Source: an uncultured Nitrospirota bacterium (GTDB lineage Bacteria; Nitrospirota; Nitrospiria; Nitrospirales; UBA8639). From it: a stretch of 64,000 nucleotides of DNA. The notes beneath the pieces are model-generated. The model saw nothing but the letters and a program-made list of their open reading frames with translations, was not told the origin of the DNA and did not search any database. This document shows positions 1-8,227 of the stretch, in pieces. Where the stretch lies: positions 124,001-188,000 of the forward strand of contig CAKZPV010000004.1 of NCBI GenBank assembly GCA_937139405.1, written 5' to 3'. Position numbers and translations under genes: made by a program. Position 1 is the stretch's first letter. Each line of letters begins with the position of its first letter.

Positions 1-3000
1 ATTGTCACATCGATCAGTCGAAACACAATAGCATCACCCAAGTAGGCCTGAATCATGGCCGTGCTCGGATCACCATGTGTCACACTACTAAAAATTTTCG
101 ATGGGTCCGGGTTATTTGCCAATCGTTGTGCGAATGGCTCTGCTCGGAAGTTTAACGCCCCACCCGTCGTATGAGTTCCCCCATTCAAGAATGGCATTGG
201 CGTCATTTTGATTTGGTCATTAGGCGGCATAATAAATGACACCGTTCGACCAGCTTCTAAGGCGACATCGATAGGTTGTCCCGGAGGATTGCCTGCTGTC
301 ACCACATTCACGGTATGTGGCACCGTATCCATAATATGCACCATAAGTTCACGGAAACTTCCCGCCACATCATGGCCAACCCGTTCCACCGCATGAATGT
401 CGGCAACTGGTCCGGTCCGAATTGGCTCACCCGTTTTCGGATCATGCCAGGTGGAATTGAATGGTTCGGCAATCATCGTTCCGACTGCACCATGTGGCCA
501 CGTGGTTCCACCAAAGGCATGGTCATGCCAGAACACACTACCAACATCGGCATCCACCCAGAATCGCTGCCGCACATATTCCACGGTCACAATCTCGTCA
601 ACGGGATGATTGAATTTTAATGGATTGGCAAATGTCAGAGTCTTACCATCAATTTTCGCGATGCGTCGGACTTCTTTTTCTTTCACATTATCTGCGCCCA
701 CCAAGATCGGAATGCCTACATGATACTGTGCCGCATTCGTTACTTGGAGCGTCTTCGATCCCGCTTTTACTGCCTTCGTGACCTTGGCATTCATCGGAAT
801 CGGCAACCCCTTTTTGGTTGGCTTTGTAAATTGGGTGAAAGGGCGCATGGACTGCTCATATGAGAATCCAGAAATCACGCCATCGGATGCTTGATTATCA
901 AATTGAAAGAAATGGAAATGCGTATTGATTTTGGAAGATTGGAAGTTAGTGATATCGTCATCCAACCATTCGCTAGTCAGCGTCCAATCAATACAATCAT
1001 AGACATTGGCTCGGACCACCAACGGAAATTTCTTGTCGTTGTCCGCTCGAACGTCTGCTTCTTCTTCATGCACCACGTACAGCAACCCATTAGGGTCAAC
1101 AATCGCTGGTTCCTTTCCTTGGGCTGCTGATAATTCTATAGGCAATTTAATGAAATGTACGTTGTAATCTTGTGAACCGGCACGCTCCGGGCACAAACTC
1201 CATGGCCCGTTTTCGCCAGCTTTGGCCGGTTCCACTGACCGTGTGCCATCCTCATTTAATCGAATCATTTCCAACCATGGAGCTGGATTATGATCGTTCG
1301 AAAATGGCACCCGTTTTCCGAAATGTGGCGTGAGCCATGGCCATGCCACTTTTCCAGTTGTGGGTTCGAACCAAATCGCCCGACGCTCACCAGCTTTATA
1401 CCCTTGCCATTCTGGGCGATATTTGGGATTTTCGCCAATCGATGGTTCTTTTTCGCTCATGGCCTTCGCCCCGTCCCAGACCCAATCAATCACGGTAGCA
1501 TCATAGGCCTTCATCTGACCCAATTGATCATCTTTATGACCGGGCTTCCCTTGATTGCTCAACTGCATTTCTACCCAGTCTTTCACGTTAACGACGGCTG
1601 GATTAGCTTTCCAATCGCTCTTCCCTTCGCCAACAATTTTAAATTTCGAACCAAACCAATTGACGGTCTTACCTACCAATTGATCGGACGGCACTGGCTT
1701 ATGAATACGGTCTAACCGATCTGGCAACTCACGCAGGGGCGCCATCACATCATTTTGGACACCTGGCATCTGCAAGGTGTTATACACACGCCAGTAGCCC
1801 CACATGCCAGCCACATAATGATGCGCGACATGACAATGGAACAGAAAATCTCCCGCCAACCATTGGCACAAACCTGAACCGCATTCTGTCTCCAGGTCCA
1901 AGGCTTCTGATGGCCCGATGACTTCCACATCAACGCGGTCAGATTTTGTACGAATCACCGGATATTTTACAGGCCCACTTTGACCGGTATTCCACACTGG
2001 CATTTGCGTTGCGCGTGGACTCCGTTGCCATCGAATAGAGCCACCATGCGGATGATGGGAATGGAAGACTTCCGAACCACCATGCACAATACGAAACTTC
2101 GCCGGATCACCTAAATAGCTCCGAGGAATCGTTGGTGCCGCATCCCCAAACGTATAAGAACTATAGGCCATCGATTCATCTTCAAACCCAAAGTATTCAT
2201 GCTGCACATGCATGTTATTGATGCCAAACGGCTCACTTCGATAGTTAAGCGCACGGGCACCTGGACGATAGGCATCCGTTAACGGATCACGTTGAGGCAA
2301 AAAGTCTCCATGCTTATTGACTGGACGAAACGCTTCATCACCCACTTCATGATAAATAAGGACGAATTCACGAAAATCCGGCCCGTCACCATTATCAATC
2401 ATCACTTGCCAGCCACTGCTAGCTGCTGTGGCTGGGCCGGTCCCTAAAGGCTCAAAGTAGTTCGACCCTCGAGGTTCAACGACAAACACCCCGAACATGC
2501 CCATGACCGTTAATTCCCGGTCATTGCTGAAGGTATGAAATTGTTTTCCACCCTCTTGTGCTTCTGGATGGATGTACCATTCCATATTAATGGTCTGGCC
2601 TTCCTCTGCCACTGAATCAGCATTCGTGGTGAGGGCTGGCTGACCTGTTTCGCTCATGACCATATCCGAACCATTAATGTGCAAACTGACTTCTTCGCCA
2701 AACTCTAAATTGTTACGAAGTGTGATCTTGACGCAATCGCCTTGATTGCCACGAATGACCAATGGTTGAATCCATTGATCTTGAATGCCATTTTTTACAC
2801 CACCCGGGTCGTTATGCCCTTCCGTCTCGCGCGCCGCCGCATTCTTGGCTTCTTCCTCACGAATTTTTTCTACATTTTCGGTTAAGGCGTACATATACCC
2901 GGGGTAATAATCCAACCATTGATTCAAGGTGATTTCTACATTGATGGCGGATACATCGTAATTTCTCACAGGTGCCGTTTTTGGACACAACCCCCCTTTC

Positions 3001-3389
3001 ATGGAAACCGGTTCTACTCCTGCACTACTCGCGAGCAAACCGTTCCCTGGTCCACCTCCATATTGGTGAATCATCGACATGGAATTAAACGCACCGGTGT
3101 TGTCCCCATTGTGATCCATGTCTTTCTGCATTTGCTGCATCATCCGTTCATGCTGCTGCTCGACGAGGGCCGCCCGTTCCGCACGGCCTTCCATTGCATC
3201 TTCCACAATCGTTTGCCCCTTGAGCTTTTCAGCCCATCCAGGCGACTGTGACGTCATCCCTACGGGATGGACATGCTCCGTTGCAGCGTTTTCAGCCTTG
3301 ACGAATGCTGGAGTCCCCCACAATGTGGCCCCACCAAACAAGGCTAAGAACACCGAAACCGTGAATAAAGTCCGTTTACCCTGATACAT
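1..3389 (-). CDS. Very large multicopper oxidase, MnxG-like (C-terminus beyond window)
   Basis: An uninterrupted minus-strand frame of 1129 codons starts at the ATG ending at 3389, after a GGAGG ribosome site, and runs off the left edge. The N-terminus is a signal peptide followed by a Met/Gln/His-rich stretch. Copper motifs are visible: His237 in a cupredoxin strand, H443-S-H-H-P-H, then H518-C-H-x3-H-x4-M529 (type 1/type 3 site), and further on H824-F-H and W-H955-D-H957. The HCH block therefore precedes the HxH pairs, the reverse of small laccases; I recall the same order in the Mn(II) oxidase MnxG. The stretch after H826 (FFQFDNQASDG) also recalls MnxG/McoA proteins. Probable role: periplasmic or outer-surface oxidase; Mn(II) oxidation is inferred only. 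Its promoter is sigma-54 type (3610-3625). Confidence 0.9.
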   Translation of the reverse strand, partial: MYQGKRTLFTVSVFLALFGGATLWGTPAFVKAENAATEHVHPVGMTSQSPGWAEKLKGQTIVEDAMEGRAERAALVEQQHERMMQQMQKDMDHNGDNTGAFNSMSMIHQYGGGPGNGLLASSAGVEPVSMKGGLCPKTAPVRNYDVSAINVEITLNQWLDYYPGYMYALTENVEKIREEEAKNAAARETEGHNDPGGVKNGIQDQWIQPLVIRGNQGDCVKITLRNNLEFGEEVSLHINGSDMVMSETGQPALTTNADSVAEEGQTINMEWYIHPEAQEGGKQFHTFSNDRELTVMGMFGVFVVEPRGSNYFEPLGTGPATAASSGWQVMIDNGDGPDFREFVLIYHEVGDEAFRPVNKHGDFLPQRDPLTDAYRPGARALNYRSEPFGINNMHVQHEYFGFEDESMAYSSYTFGDAAPTIPRSYLGDPAKFRIVHGGSEVFHSHHPHGGSIRWQRSPRATQMPVWNTGQSGPVKYPVIRTKSDRVDVEVIGPSEALDLETECGSGLCQWLAGDFLFHCHVAHHYVAGMWGYWRVYNTLQMPGVQNDVMAPLRELPDRLDRIHKPVPSDQLVGKTVNWFGSKFKIVGEGKSDWKANPAVVNVKDWVEMQLSNQGKPGHKDDQLGQMKAYDATVIDWVWDGAKAMSEKEPSIGENPKYRPEWQGYKAGERRAIWFEPTTGKVAWPWLTPHFGKRVPFSNDHNPAPWLEMIRLNEDGTRSVEPAKAGENGPWSLCPERAGSQDYNVHFIKLPIELSAAQGKEPAIVDPNGLLYVVHEEEADVRADNDKKFPLVVRANVYDCIDWTLTSEWLDDDITNFQSSKINTHFHFFQFDNQASDGVISGFSYEQSMRPFTQFTKPTKKGLPIPMNAKVTKAVKAGSKTLQVTNAAQYHVGIPILVGADNVKEKEVRRIAKIDGKTLTFANPLKFNHPVDEIVTVEYVRQRFWVDADVGSVFWHDHAFGGTTWPHGAVGTMIAEPFNSTWHDPKTGEPIRTGPVADIHAVERVGHDVAGSFRELMVHIMDTVPHTVNVVTAGNPPGQPIDVALEAGRTVSFIMPPNDQIKMTPMPFLNGGTHTTGGALNFRAEPFAQRLANNPDPSKIFSSVTHGDPSTAMIQAYLGDAIVFRLIDVT

Positions 3390-3517
3390 ACTCCGACCTC
3401 CTATTACATAAAGGCGGTTAGTGAAAAAAAACACAACTCAACTTGAATATTATTGGGCGTGTGACCGAAATTTCTTCTCTCGTTGAGAAATCCTATTTCC
3501 TCGTTTAATCAATAAAA

Positions 3518-3598
3518 TGCCGACATTGGATGTCCTCTATCGTTCAGGAGGTTGGGCATTCCGGAGGCCGGTCCATCACAGCCCGCCCAATGTCGGCA
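3518..3598 (-). other. Long inverted repeat in the oxidase 5' leader
   Basis: Arms 3518-3529 and 3587-3598 are perfect 12-bp inverted repeats enclosing 57 nt. With the sigma-54 promoter at 3610-3625 the transcript would start near 3599, so the stem would lie at the very 5' end of the mRNA, with about 210 nt of leader before the start codon. On the minus strand the distal arm is followed by ATTTTATT. A second pairing (TTGGGC with an internal GCCCAA) would compete with it. A structured or attenuating leader is inferred. Confidence 0.5.
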
Positions 3599-3609
3599 AC
3601 ACCTAAAAC

Positions 3610-3625
3610 AGCAACAACAGTGCCA
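3610..3625 (-). promoter_or_regulatory. Sigma-54 (-24/-12) promoter of the multicopper oxidase
   Basis: Read on the minus strand the site is TGGCAC-N5-TTGCT, with the invariant GG and GC separated by exactly 10 nt, as sigma-54 holoenzyme requires. It points at the oxidase gene about 220 nt downstream. The same element plus flanking bases recurs at 4984-4999 in front of the barrel protein. Confidence 0.85.
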
Positions 3626-3720
3626 ACAACCAGATTTCCAAGGAACAAACTAGCATCGCCAATACTGGAGCTTTTCCAAGACCACACATCTACGGAATAA
3701 AGCTAAGAGAGATGAAGCCC

Positions 3721-3792
3721 AAATTTCCACAGTCTTGGGCATAAACATGCAAACTGCTGAATGTCTTCATTCTTTCAGTAACTTATGTGTCA
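3721..3792 (-). promoter_or_regulatory. Upstream activator site pair, copy 1
   Basis: Two motifs are shared with 5092-5163. Motif A is AAATTTCCACAGTCTTGG at 3721-3738. Motif B is CAGTAACTTATGTGTCA, starting at 3776. The start-to-start distance is 55 bp in both copies. The block lies about 96 bp upstream of the -24 box, the usual place for a bEBP enhancer. The bEBP encoded at 5222-6637 is the natural candidate to bind it (inference). Confidence 0.65.
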
Positions 3793-3903
3793 AAAAAATT
3801 GGACATCTTGCAGCATAAAATGTAGCAAATAAGGGCAGCCTTGTTGGAAAATGACAAAACTCTGTAGATCCAAAGCCACTGCAGAAGCTTGAAGGCTACC
3901 TCC

Positions 3904-4674
3904 TCAGAAGGCGATGCCGAAGTAGGCACCAGCAGTACCAAAATTGTTCGTGGTATCAGTTTGGCCCGTTGCTAAATGAAAACGCCCATCGACGCCAAGA
4001 TGAAGCGCTTTCCACACTCTGACCTGAGCCCCAACCGCGAACTGCACTCCAACATCCAAAACCGTCGTATCATTAGAGGGAGGACTGATGACATGAAAGT
4101 CTAATCCGGCAGGGATGATCCATGGGCGAAAACGACTGCCTTCCATAAACATAATTTTCGGTGCAACATTCACGGTCAGCATCGTGATTTGGACTTTTGT
4201 TTTCTTATTTCGACTGCCCGTACATGCTGCCCCTCCCGTCGCAAAATCGCATGTCGTCGGAACCGCCTGCTGAACTTTTTTAGAATCAAATCGTTTGAAT
4301 TCCACCCCAATTTCTCCCAACACCCACGTCCCAGGAAACAAATCCCAAATATCTCTGGTAAGGACGAGATCCAGGCCAGCTCCCACGTGGTACCCAGAAT
4401 CACCATCATTACTTCCATTGAAACTAAAAACATCGGTCTCCACCTCACTAGACCGATCACTTGTTGCCCAGGCACCGCCGCCGCGGAAGAAGACCATATT
4501 TCCTGTTTCTTGCACAGCACCAGGAGATGAAGACAGCGTTTTTTGTTCTAATCGTTCCAGGCGCTCTTCTACGGTTGCAGCTTGAGCCGCACCGATTCCG
4601 GCTAGGGCCCAGAACAACGCACACACCATCAACCAGGAAAAACGATTTCGCATACGATTCGAATCTCTGCTCAT
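3904..4674 (-). CDS. Outer-membrane beta-barrel protein with coiled-coil N-terminus
   Basis: The 256-residue protein has a signal peptide ending at AQA (about residue 32) and a short heptad segment (VEERLERLEQK). Alternating beta-strand sequence follows and ends in phenylalanine, as outer-membrane barrels do. One internal pair of cysteines (CDFATGGAAC) could form a disulphide. The start ATG has a GGAGG site in front. It shares its promoter type and upstream motifs with the multicopper oxidase, so the two probably work together, for example as oxidase plus porin or anchor. Function is not recognised beyond the barrel fold. Confidence 0.75.
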   Translation of the reverse strand: MSRDSNRMRNRFSWLMVCALFWALAGIGAAQAATVEERLERLEQKTLSSSPGAVQETGNMVFFRGGGAWATSDRSSEVETDVFSFNGSNDGDSGYHVGAGLDLVLTRDIWDLFPGTWVLGEIGVEFKRFDSKKVQQAVPTTCDFATGGAACTGSRNKKTKVQITMLTVNVAPKIMFMEGSRFRPWIIPAGLDFHVISPPSNDTTVLDVGVQFAVGAQVRVWKALHLGVDGRFHLATGQTDTTNNFGTAGAYFGIAF

Positions 4675-4983
4675 CTCGCCACCTCCCTATAGATTAAGCA
4701 CAAATGAATATGGGTTTCGCGGATTAACACCAAAGGCTGTTGATCAAAGTCACGCCGCCACCGACCCGATGATCTCACTTGTTTATGAGGAGGCGCTCCT
4801 GGAAACACATCAGACAGTGCAGGCATACCAACCGCTAGACAAAAGATCATCCGAACATTGATGAGTCACACAAGAAAAATGCAGTACTCCTTGCCTCCCT
4901 CATGTTGTTCTCTTGTAAAGATCGGAGGTTCCAGCGAAGAGACAATCCATCACACCGTGCCCTCATCAGCAACAGGGCAAAAC

Positions 4984-4999
4984 AGCAACAACAGTGCCA
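4984..4999 (-). promoter_or_regulatory. Sigma-54 (-24/-12) promoter of the barrel protein
   Basis: The minus strand reads TGGCAC-N5-TTGCT with the 10-nt GG-GC spacing. The 16-bp core is identical to that at 3610-3625, and identity continues a few bases downstream. The promoter lies about 310 nt upstream of the ATG at 4674, giving a long leader. Leader fragments GTGATGGA and CCTCCG are also shared with the oxidase leader. Confidence 0.85.
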
Positions 5000-5091
5000 T
5001 GAGAAGATTTTTGTGCAAAAAGGAGCAGCAGCAATGATGAAGGACTTCAAAGAACCATGACGAAGGAGAAGGGAGAAGCAGATCGATATAC

Positions 5092-5163
5092 AAATTTCCA
5101 CAGTCTTGGACAGAGATACATTGCTTTGGAAATACTAAAAGTTATTCAGCAACTTATATGTCC
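5092..5163 (-). promoter_or_regulatory. Upstream activator site pair, copy 2
   Basis: AAATTTCCACAGTCTTGG at 5092-5109 and CAGCAACTTATATGTCC from 5147 repeat the two motifs of 3721-3792 with the same 55-bp spacing. The block lies 93 bp upstream of the -24 box at 4984-4999. It sits directly after the stop of the bEBP gene at 5222. Confidence 0.65.
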
Positions 5164-5221
5164 AAATACGAGGACTACTGAAAACACGGAGTGGGGCGAT
5201 TGGGGGCAGAGTAGTTGAGAA

Positions 5222-6637
5222 TTACGAGATTTGATAGGTTCGTAATTTATTGTACAAACTAGAACGACTAATTTTGAGGAGACGAGCTGCACGAGTTTTA
5301 TCACCCTTGGTCTTGGCGAGAGTCTGAAGAATATGATCACGTTCGGCTACTTGGCGTGCAGCTTGGCTCACGGAATTCAAATCCCCATTCAAAGAAGATC
5401 GATCTTTTTGGTCAAAAAAGTCCGTTGTCCGAAGTACCGTATGACGGCAAATCACAACAGCCCGTTCGATCAAATTTTCTAATTCACGAACATTTCCCGG
5501 CCAGGCATATTTCGACAACGCCCGTAATGCCTCGGGATCGACAGTCAAGGACGAGCGTCCATGCCGACGAGAAGAGGCATAGACGAAATGAGCCGCTAAC
5601 AAAGGAATATCTTCCTGCCGTTCTCGAAGCGAGGGAACTTGTAAAGGCAACACGGCTAAGCGGTAATACAAATCTGCGCGAAATTGTTTGGTCTTCACTA
5701 ACTCATCTAAGGGCCTATTCCCAGCAGAAATCACCCGCACATCCACTTTGATCGATTGGCTACTTCCAACAGGTTTGATTTCTCCTTCTTGTAAGACTCG
5801 AAGCAAGCGAGCTTGAAACGCGGGCGTCGTATCCGCAATTTCATCTAAAAAAATAGTACCCCCTTGGGCTTCTTCAAAAAGACCCTTTCGATCAGCCACG
5901 GCTCCCGTAAATGCCCCACGGATATGGCCAAACAGTTCGCTTTCCAGCAAGGTTTCAGGTAACGAACTACATTCCACTACAACAAAGGGCTGAGCCTGGC
6001 GGCGACTTAATGCATGAATGGTTTTGGCTACCAATTCCTTACCGGTTCCACTTTCACCTTGAATCAACACAGTGGCCTCACTCGCCGCGACCAATTGAAT
6101 CATTTCCACCAACTGTTGAATAGACTCGCTTTCTCCAATGAGCGACTGAATGGCAGTCTCTCCTCTGGTGGTGTCCTCCTTAGGAACTTGGACTGCTTTG
6201 ATATTTTGTTGACGCGTGACAAGACTCTCACTTCCACGCATACCCATCATCACGGCAAAGTGCGTCGCCCCCTGCTCACTTCTCAATGGCACTGCCCGAG
6301 GGAGAGGACACATCGCAGGTGACTCAACAGTCGATGAATAGCTGAATGAAGCATTAGAAGCCTTTTCGCTTGCCTGAAACAGGCTGGTTGCCGGGCAGGG
6401 TTCACATGCAGTTGGTTGTGAATCACACGAATGAGAGAGAGTCGTGGTTTCGCCACAAGTTAAGGGGCAGCCTTTTGTAATGAGATCGGCCGCAGGATTG
6501 GCATAGACTAATTCCATTTGTGGATTGAAAATGACGATAGGCTCATCTAAATGATGCGCTAATAATTTCAACCCCTCAATGCGCGAGTGAACATCTTCGG
6601 GAACTTCAGGTCCAATTGGCGAATACGATCCGGCCAT
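5222..6637 (-). CDS. Sigma-54-dependent activator with Cys-rich PAS-like sensor, AAA+ and Fis-type HTH
   Basis: This 471-residue bEBP has an N-terminal PAS-like domain (about residues 20-130) with six cysteines: C57, C61, C71, C78, C81 and C110. The AAA+ domain has Walker A GESGTGKE (194-201), the sigma-54 contact loop GAFTGA intact at 241-246, and Walker B TIFLDE (261-266). A Fis-like helix-turn-helix ends the protein (KTRAARLLKISRSSLYNKL). It lacks a receiver domain; a stand-alone receiver is encoded 42 bp upstream. The cysteine cluster suggests metal or redox sensing (inference). Its likely targets are the two sigma-54 promoters just downstream, at 4984 and 3610. Confidence 0.92.
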   Translation of the reverse strand: MAGSYSPIGPEVPEDVHSRIEGLKLLAHHLDEPIVIFNPQMELVYANPAADLITKGCPLTCGETTTLSHSCDSQPTACEPCPATSLFQASEKASNASFSYSSTVESPAMCPLPRAVPLRSEQGATHFAVMMGMRGSESLVTRQQNIKAVQVPKEDTTRGETAIQSLIGESESIQQLVEMIQLVAASEATVLIQGESGTGKELVAKTIHALSRRQAQPFVVVECSSLPETLLESELFGHIRGAFTGAVADRKGLFEEAQGGTIFLDEIADTTPAFQARLLRVLQEGEIKPVGSSQSIKVDVRVISAGNRPLDELVKTKQFRADLYYRLAVLPLQVPSLRERQEDIPLLAAHFVYASSRRHGRSSLTVDPEALRALSKYAWPGNVRELENLIERAVVICRHTVLRTTDFFDQKDRSSLNGDLNSVSQAARQVAERDHILQTLAKTKGDKTRAARLLKISRSSLYNKLRTYQIS

Positions 6638-6679
6638 CGCTTCGATTCCTCCTCGTTTTCAGAATTGATCGTTGTAACA

Positions 6680-7096
6680 TTAAGAAATATTTCCGCACGG
6701 ATTGATAAGACAGATTTGGCAAATAAAAGACTTCAAATCCTTGATGTGAAGAGGTTTCTCAAAGTATCGTGTGGCACCATGCTCTAATGCTTTGGCCTTG
6801 GATTGGCTATCACCATGAGCAGTCATCACCACAATAGAACTCTCGGGAGAAGAAGCTTTCAGTAATCGTAAATATGGATACCCCCCATCTGGAATCTTCA
6901 AATCCGTCACAATGACTTGAGGCTTAACTCTCTTCAGAGCATTCAACGCTTCGTTCCCATCATGAGACTCAACGACACGACAGTTGTTTTCCTGAAGGGC
7001 ATCTGTCAACAACGCCCGCATCGCTTCATCTTCGTCAACCACCATAATGGTGCAAGCTTCCTCTCTTACTTGTCCATGAACCGGAATGGTTTTCAT
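6680..7096 (-). CDS. Stand-alone response-regulator receiver
   Basis: A single CheY-like receiver of about 138 residues with no output domain. Visible features are the acidic DEDEA cluster near the N-terminus, the phospho-acceptor aspartate in VIVTDLKIPDGG, the conserved threonine in VVMTAHG and the lysine in YFEKPL. I chose the ATG at 7096 because GGAGG precedes it; an upstream GTG at 7111 is possible. It ends 42 bp before the bEBP gene and is probably co-transcribed. No histidine kinase is adjacent, so its partner is unknown. Confidence 0.85.
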   Translation of the reverse strand: MKTIPVHGQVREEACTIMVVDEDEAMRALLTDALQENNCRVVESHDGNEALNALKRVKPQVIVTDLKIPDGGYPYLRLLKASSPESSIVVMTAHGDSQSKAKALEHGATRYFEKPLHIKDLKSFICQICLINPCGNIS

Positions 7097-7297
7097 CTCG
7101 CCTTCCTCCACCCCTCAAAGATTGCATTTCTCAATCAATAGAACCGTTCCCGATAATTAAACTAGAGCAATATCCAGGCCTTCTCTATTGAAGCCAAATC
7201 ACAATAATTGCCCCATTTTGGGAAATGAGAAGGACATTGGGGAGAATACAATGGGGGATTTCTCCACAGAATGTTGAGCAAATAGAATGCAGCCAGG

Positions 7298-8227
7298 TTA
7301 GGATTTCTTCAGAGATCGCAACACAAGTACCGAGCAAGGGGCATGCTGACTGACATGATGTGACACACTTCCCATCAATATCCGCCTGAGACCAGTGGTC
7401 CCCTTGGAACCAACCACAACTAAATCTGCTTTCTGTTGCCGCGCTACTTTGAGGATTGCAGAGGCTTCATGTCCTTTTGCCAAGCGCTCTTCAATGTTGA
7501 AGGGAAAGGAAGACAGCGCATCTCGAGCATCTTTCAATATCCGTACCCCAACAATACCTCGATCCTTGCATAAATCTTTGGCTAACTTGCTAAATTCCGT
7601 CCAACTCTTTCCAGCACGATTGACCAACTGCTCCGTTTCATACAGCTGTTTTTTGATCACATGAAGCAGCAACACCTTTGACTGAGCAGGCAACGTCAAA
7701 CCTTTGAGAAAATGGGCAGCTTTACATGCATCAGGCGATCCATCTATCGCCAGAAGAAGTTTCAATGTTGATAAGGATTGAGCCTTTCCCGTCGTTGGTC
7801 GTCCAACGAGGACAGAGCATGAGGCTTCTTTCAAGACCCATCCACTCACGCTGCCCATAAACATTCCGGAAACTCGAGAGAGTCCTCTTGAGCCAAGAAC
7901 CACAAGATCAATTTTTTTTCTTCGAATAGCCGCTAAAATTTCTTGCCCAGGAATGCCCTTCACGATTATCGATTGCACCTTCAAAGTTTCCGATGCCAAC
8001 AATTTCTCGACCCGCCGAAGTTCTGCATGAATGTCAGGTATGGGCTTTCCCATTCCGCCAGATTTTTTGTATTTTGATGTTTTTGTAGATGCAGCCCTCT
8101 TCTCATCGTCAATCGTCGTAACATGCAATAGGAGCAAACTTGACCCAGCGGGCCATTGAAATTTGCGCAATAAATTAATAGCAACCTTTGAATCCTTTGA
8201 TTGGTCAACTGCTAACAAGAGTTTCAT
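7298..8227 (-). CDS. Tandem universal stress protein (UspA family)
   Basis: Two UspA domains in one chain of about 309 residues. Each ends with the nucleotide-binding signature: GSRGLSRVSGMFMGSVSGWV in the first and GSKGTTGLRRILMGSVSHHV in the second. Both start with the typical LLLAVDQS / LLLAIDGS strand. I place the start at the ATG at 8227, where domain homology begins; this overlaps the end of the P-type ATPase gene by 23 nt, suggesting translational coupling. Cytosolic; USPs of this kind bind ATP and help stress survival. The exact start could be 8236 or 8293. Confidence 0.88.
   Translation of the reverse strand: MKLLLAVDQSKDSKVAINLLRKFQWPAGSSLLLLHVTTIDDEKRAASTKTSKYKKSGGMGKPIPDIHAELRRVEKLLASETLKVQSIIVKGIPGQEILAAIRRKKIDLVVLGSRGLSRVSGMFMGSVSGWVLKEASCSVLVGRPTTGKAQSLSTLKLLLAIDGSPDACKAAHFLKGLTLPAQSKVLLLHVIKKQLYETEQLVNRAGKSWTEFSKLAKDLCKDRGIVGVRILKDARDALSSFPFNIEERLAKGHEASAILKVARQQKADLVVVGSKGTTGLRRILMGSVSHHVSQHAPCSVLVLRSLKKS

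Noticed and set aside
1290-1715. Plus-strand frames over the multicopper oxidase
   Set aside because: They are shadows of the minus-strand oxidase, which has a continuous frame with copper motifs.
7166-7182. Possible sigma-54 promoter upstream of the receiver at 7096 (minus strand AGGCCT-N5-TTGCT)
   Set aside because: Spacing fits but the -24 box is poor and no upstream motif copies are present.
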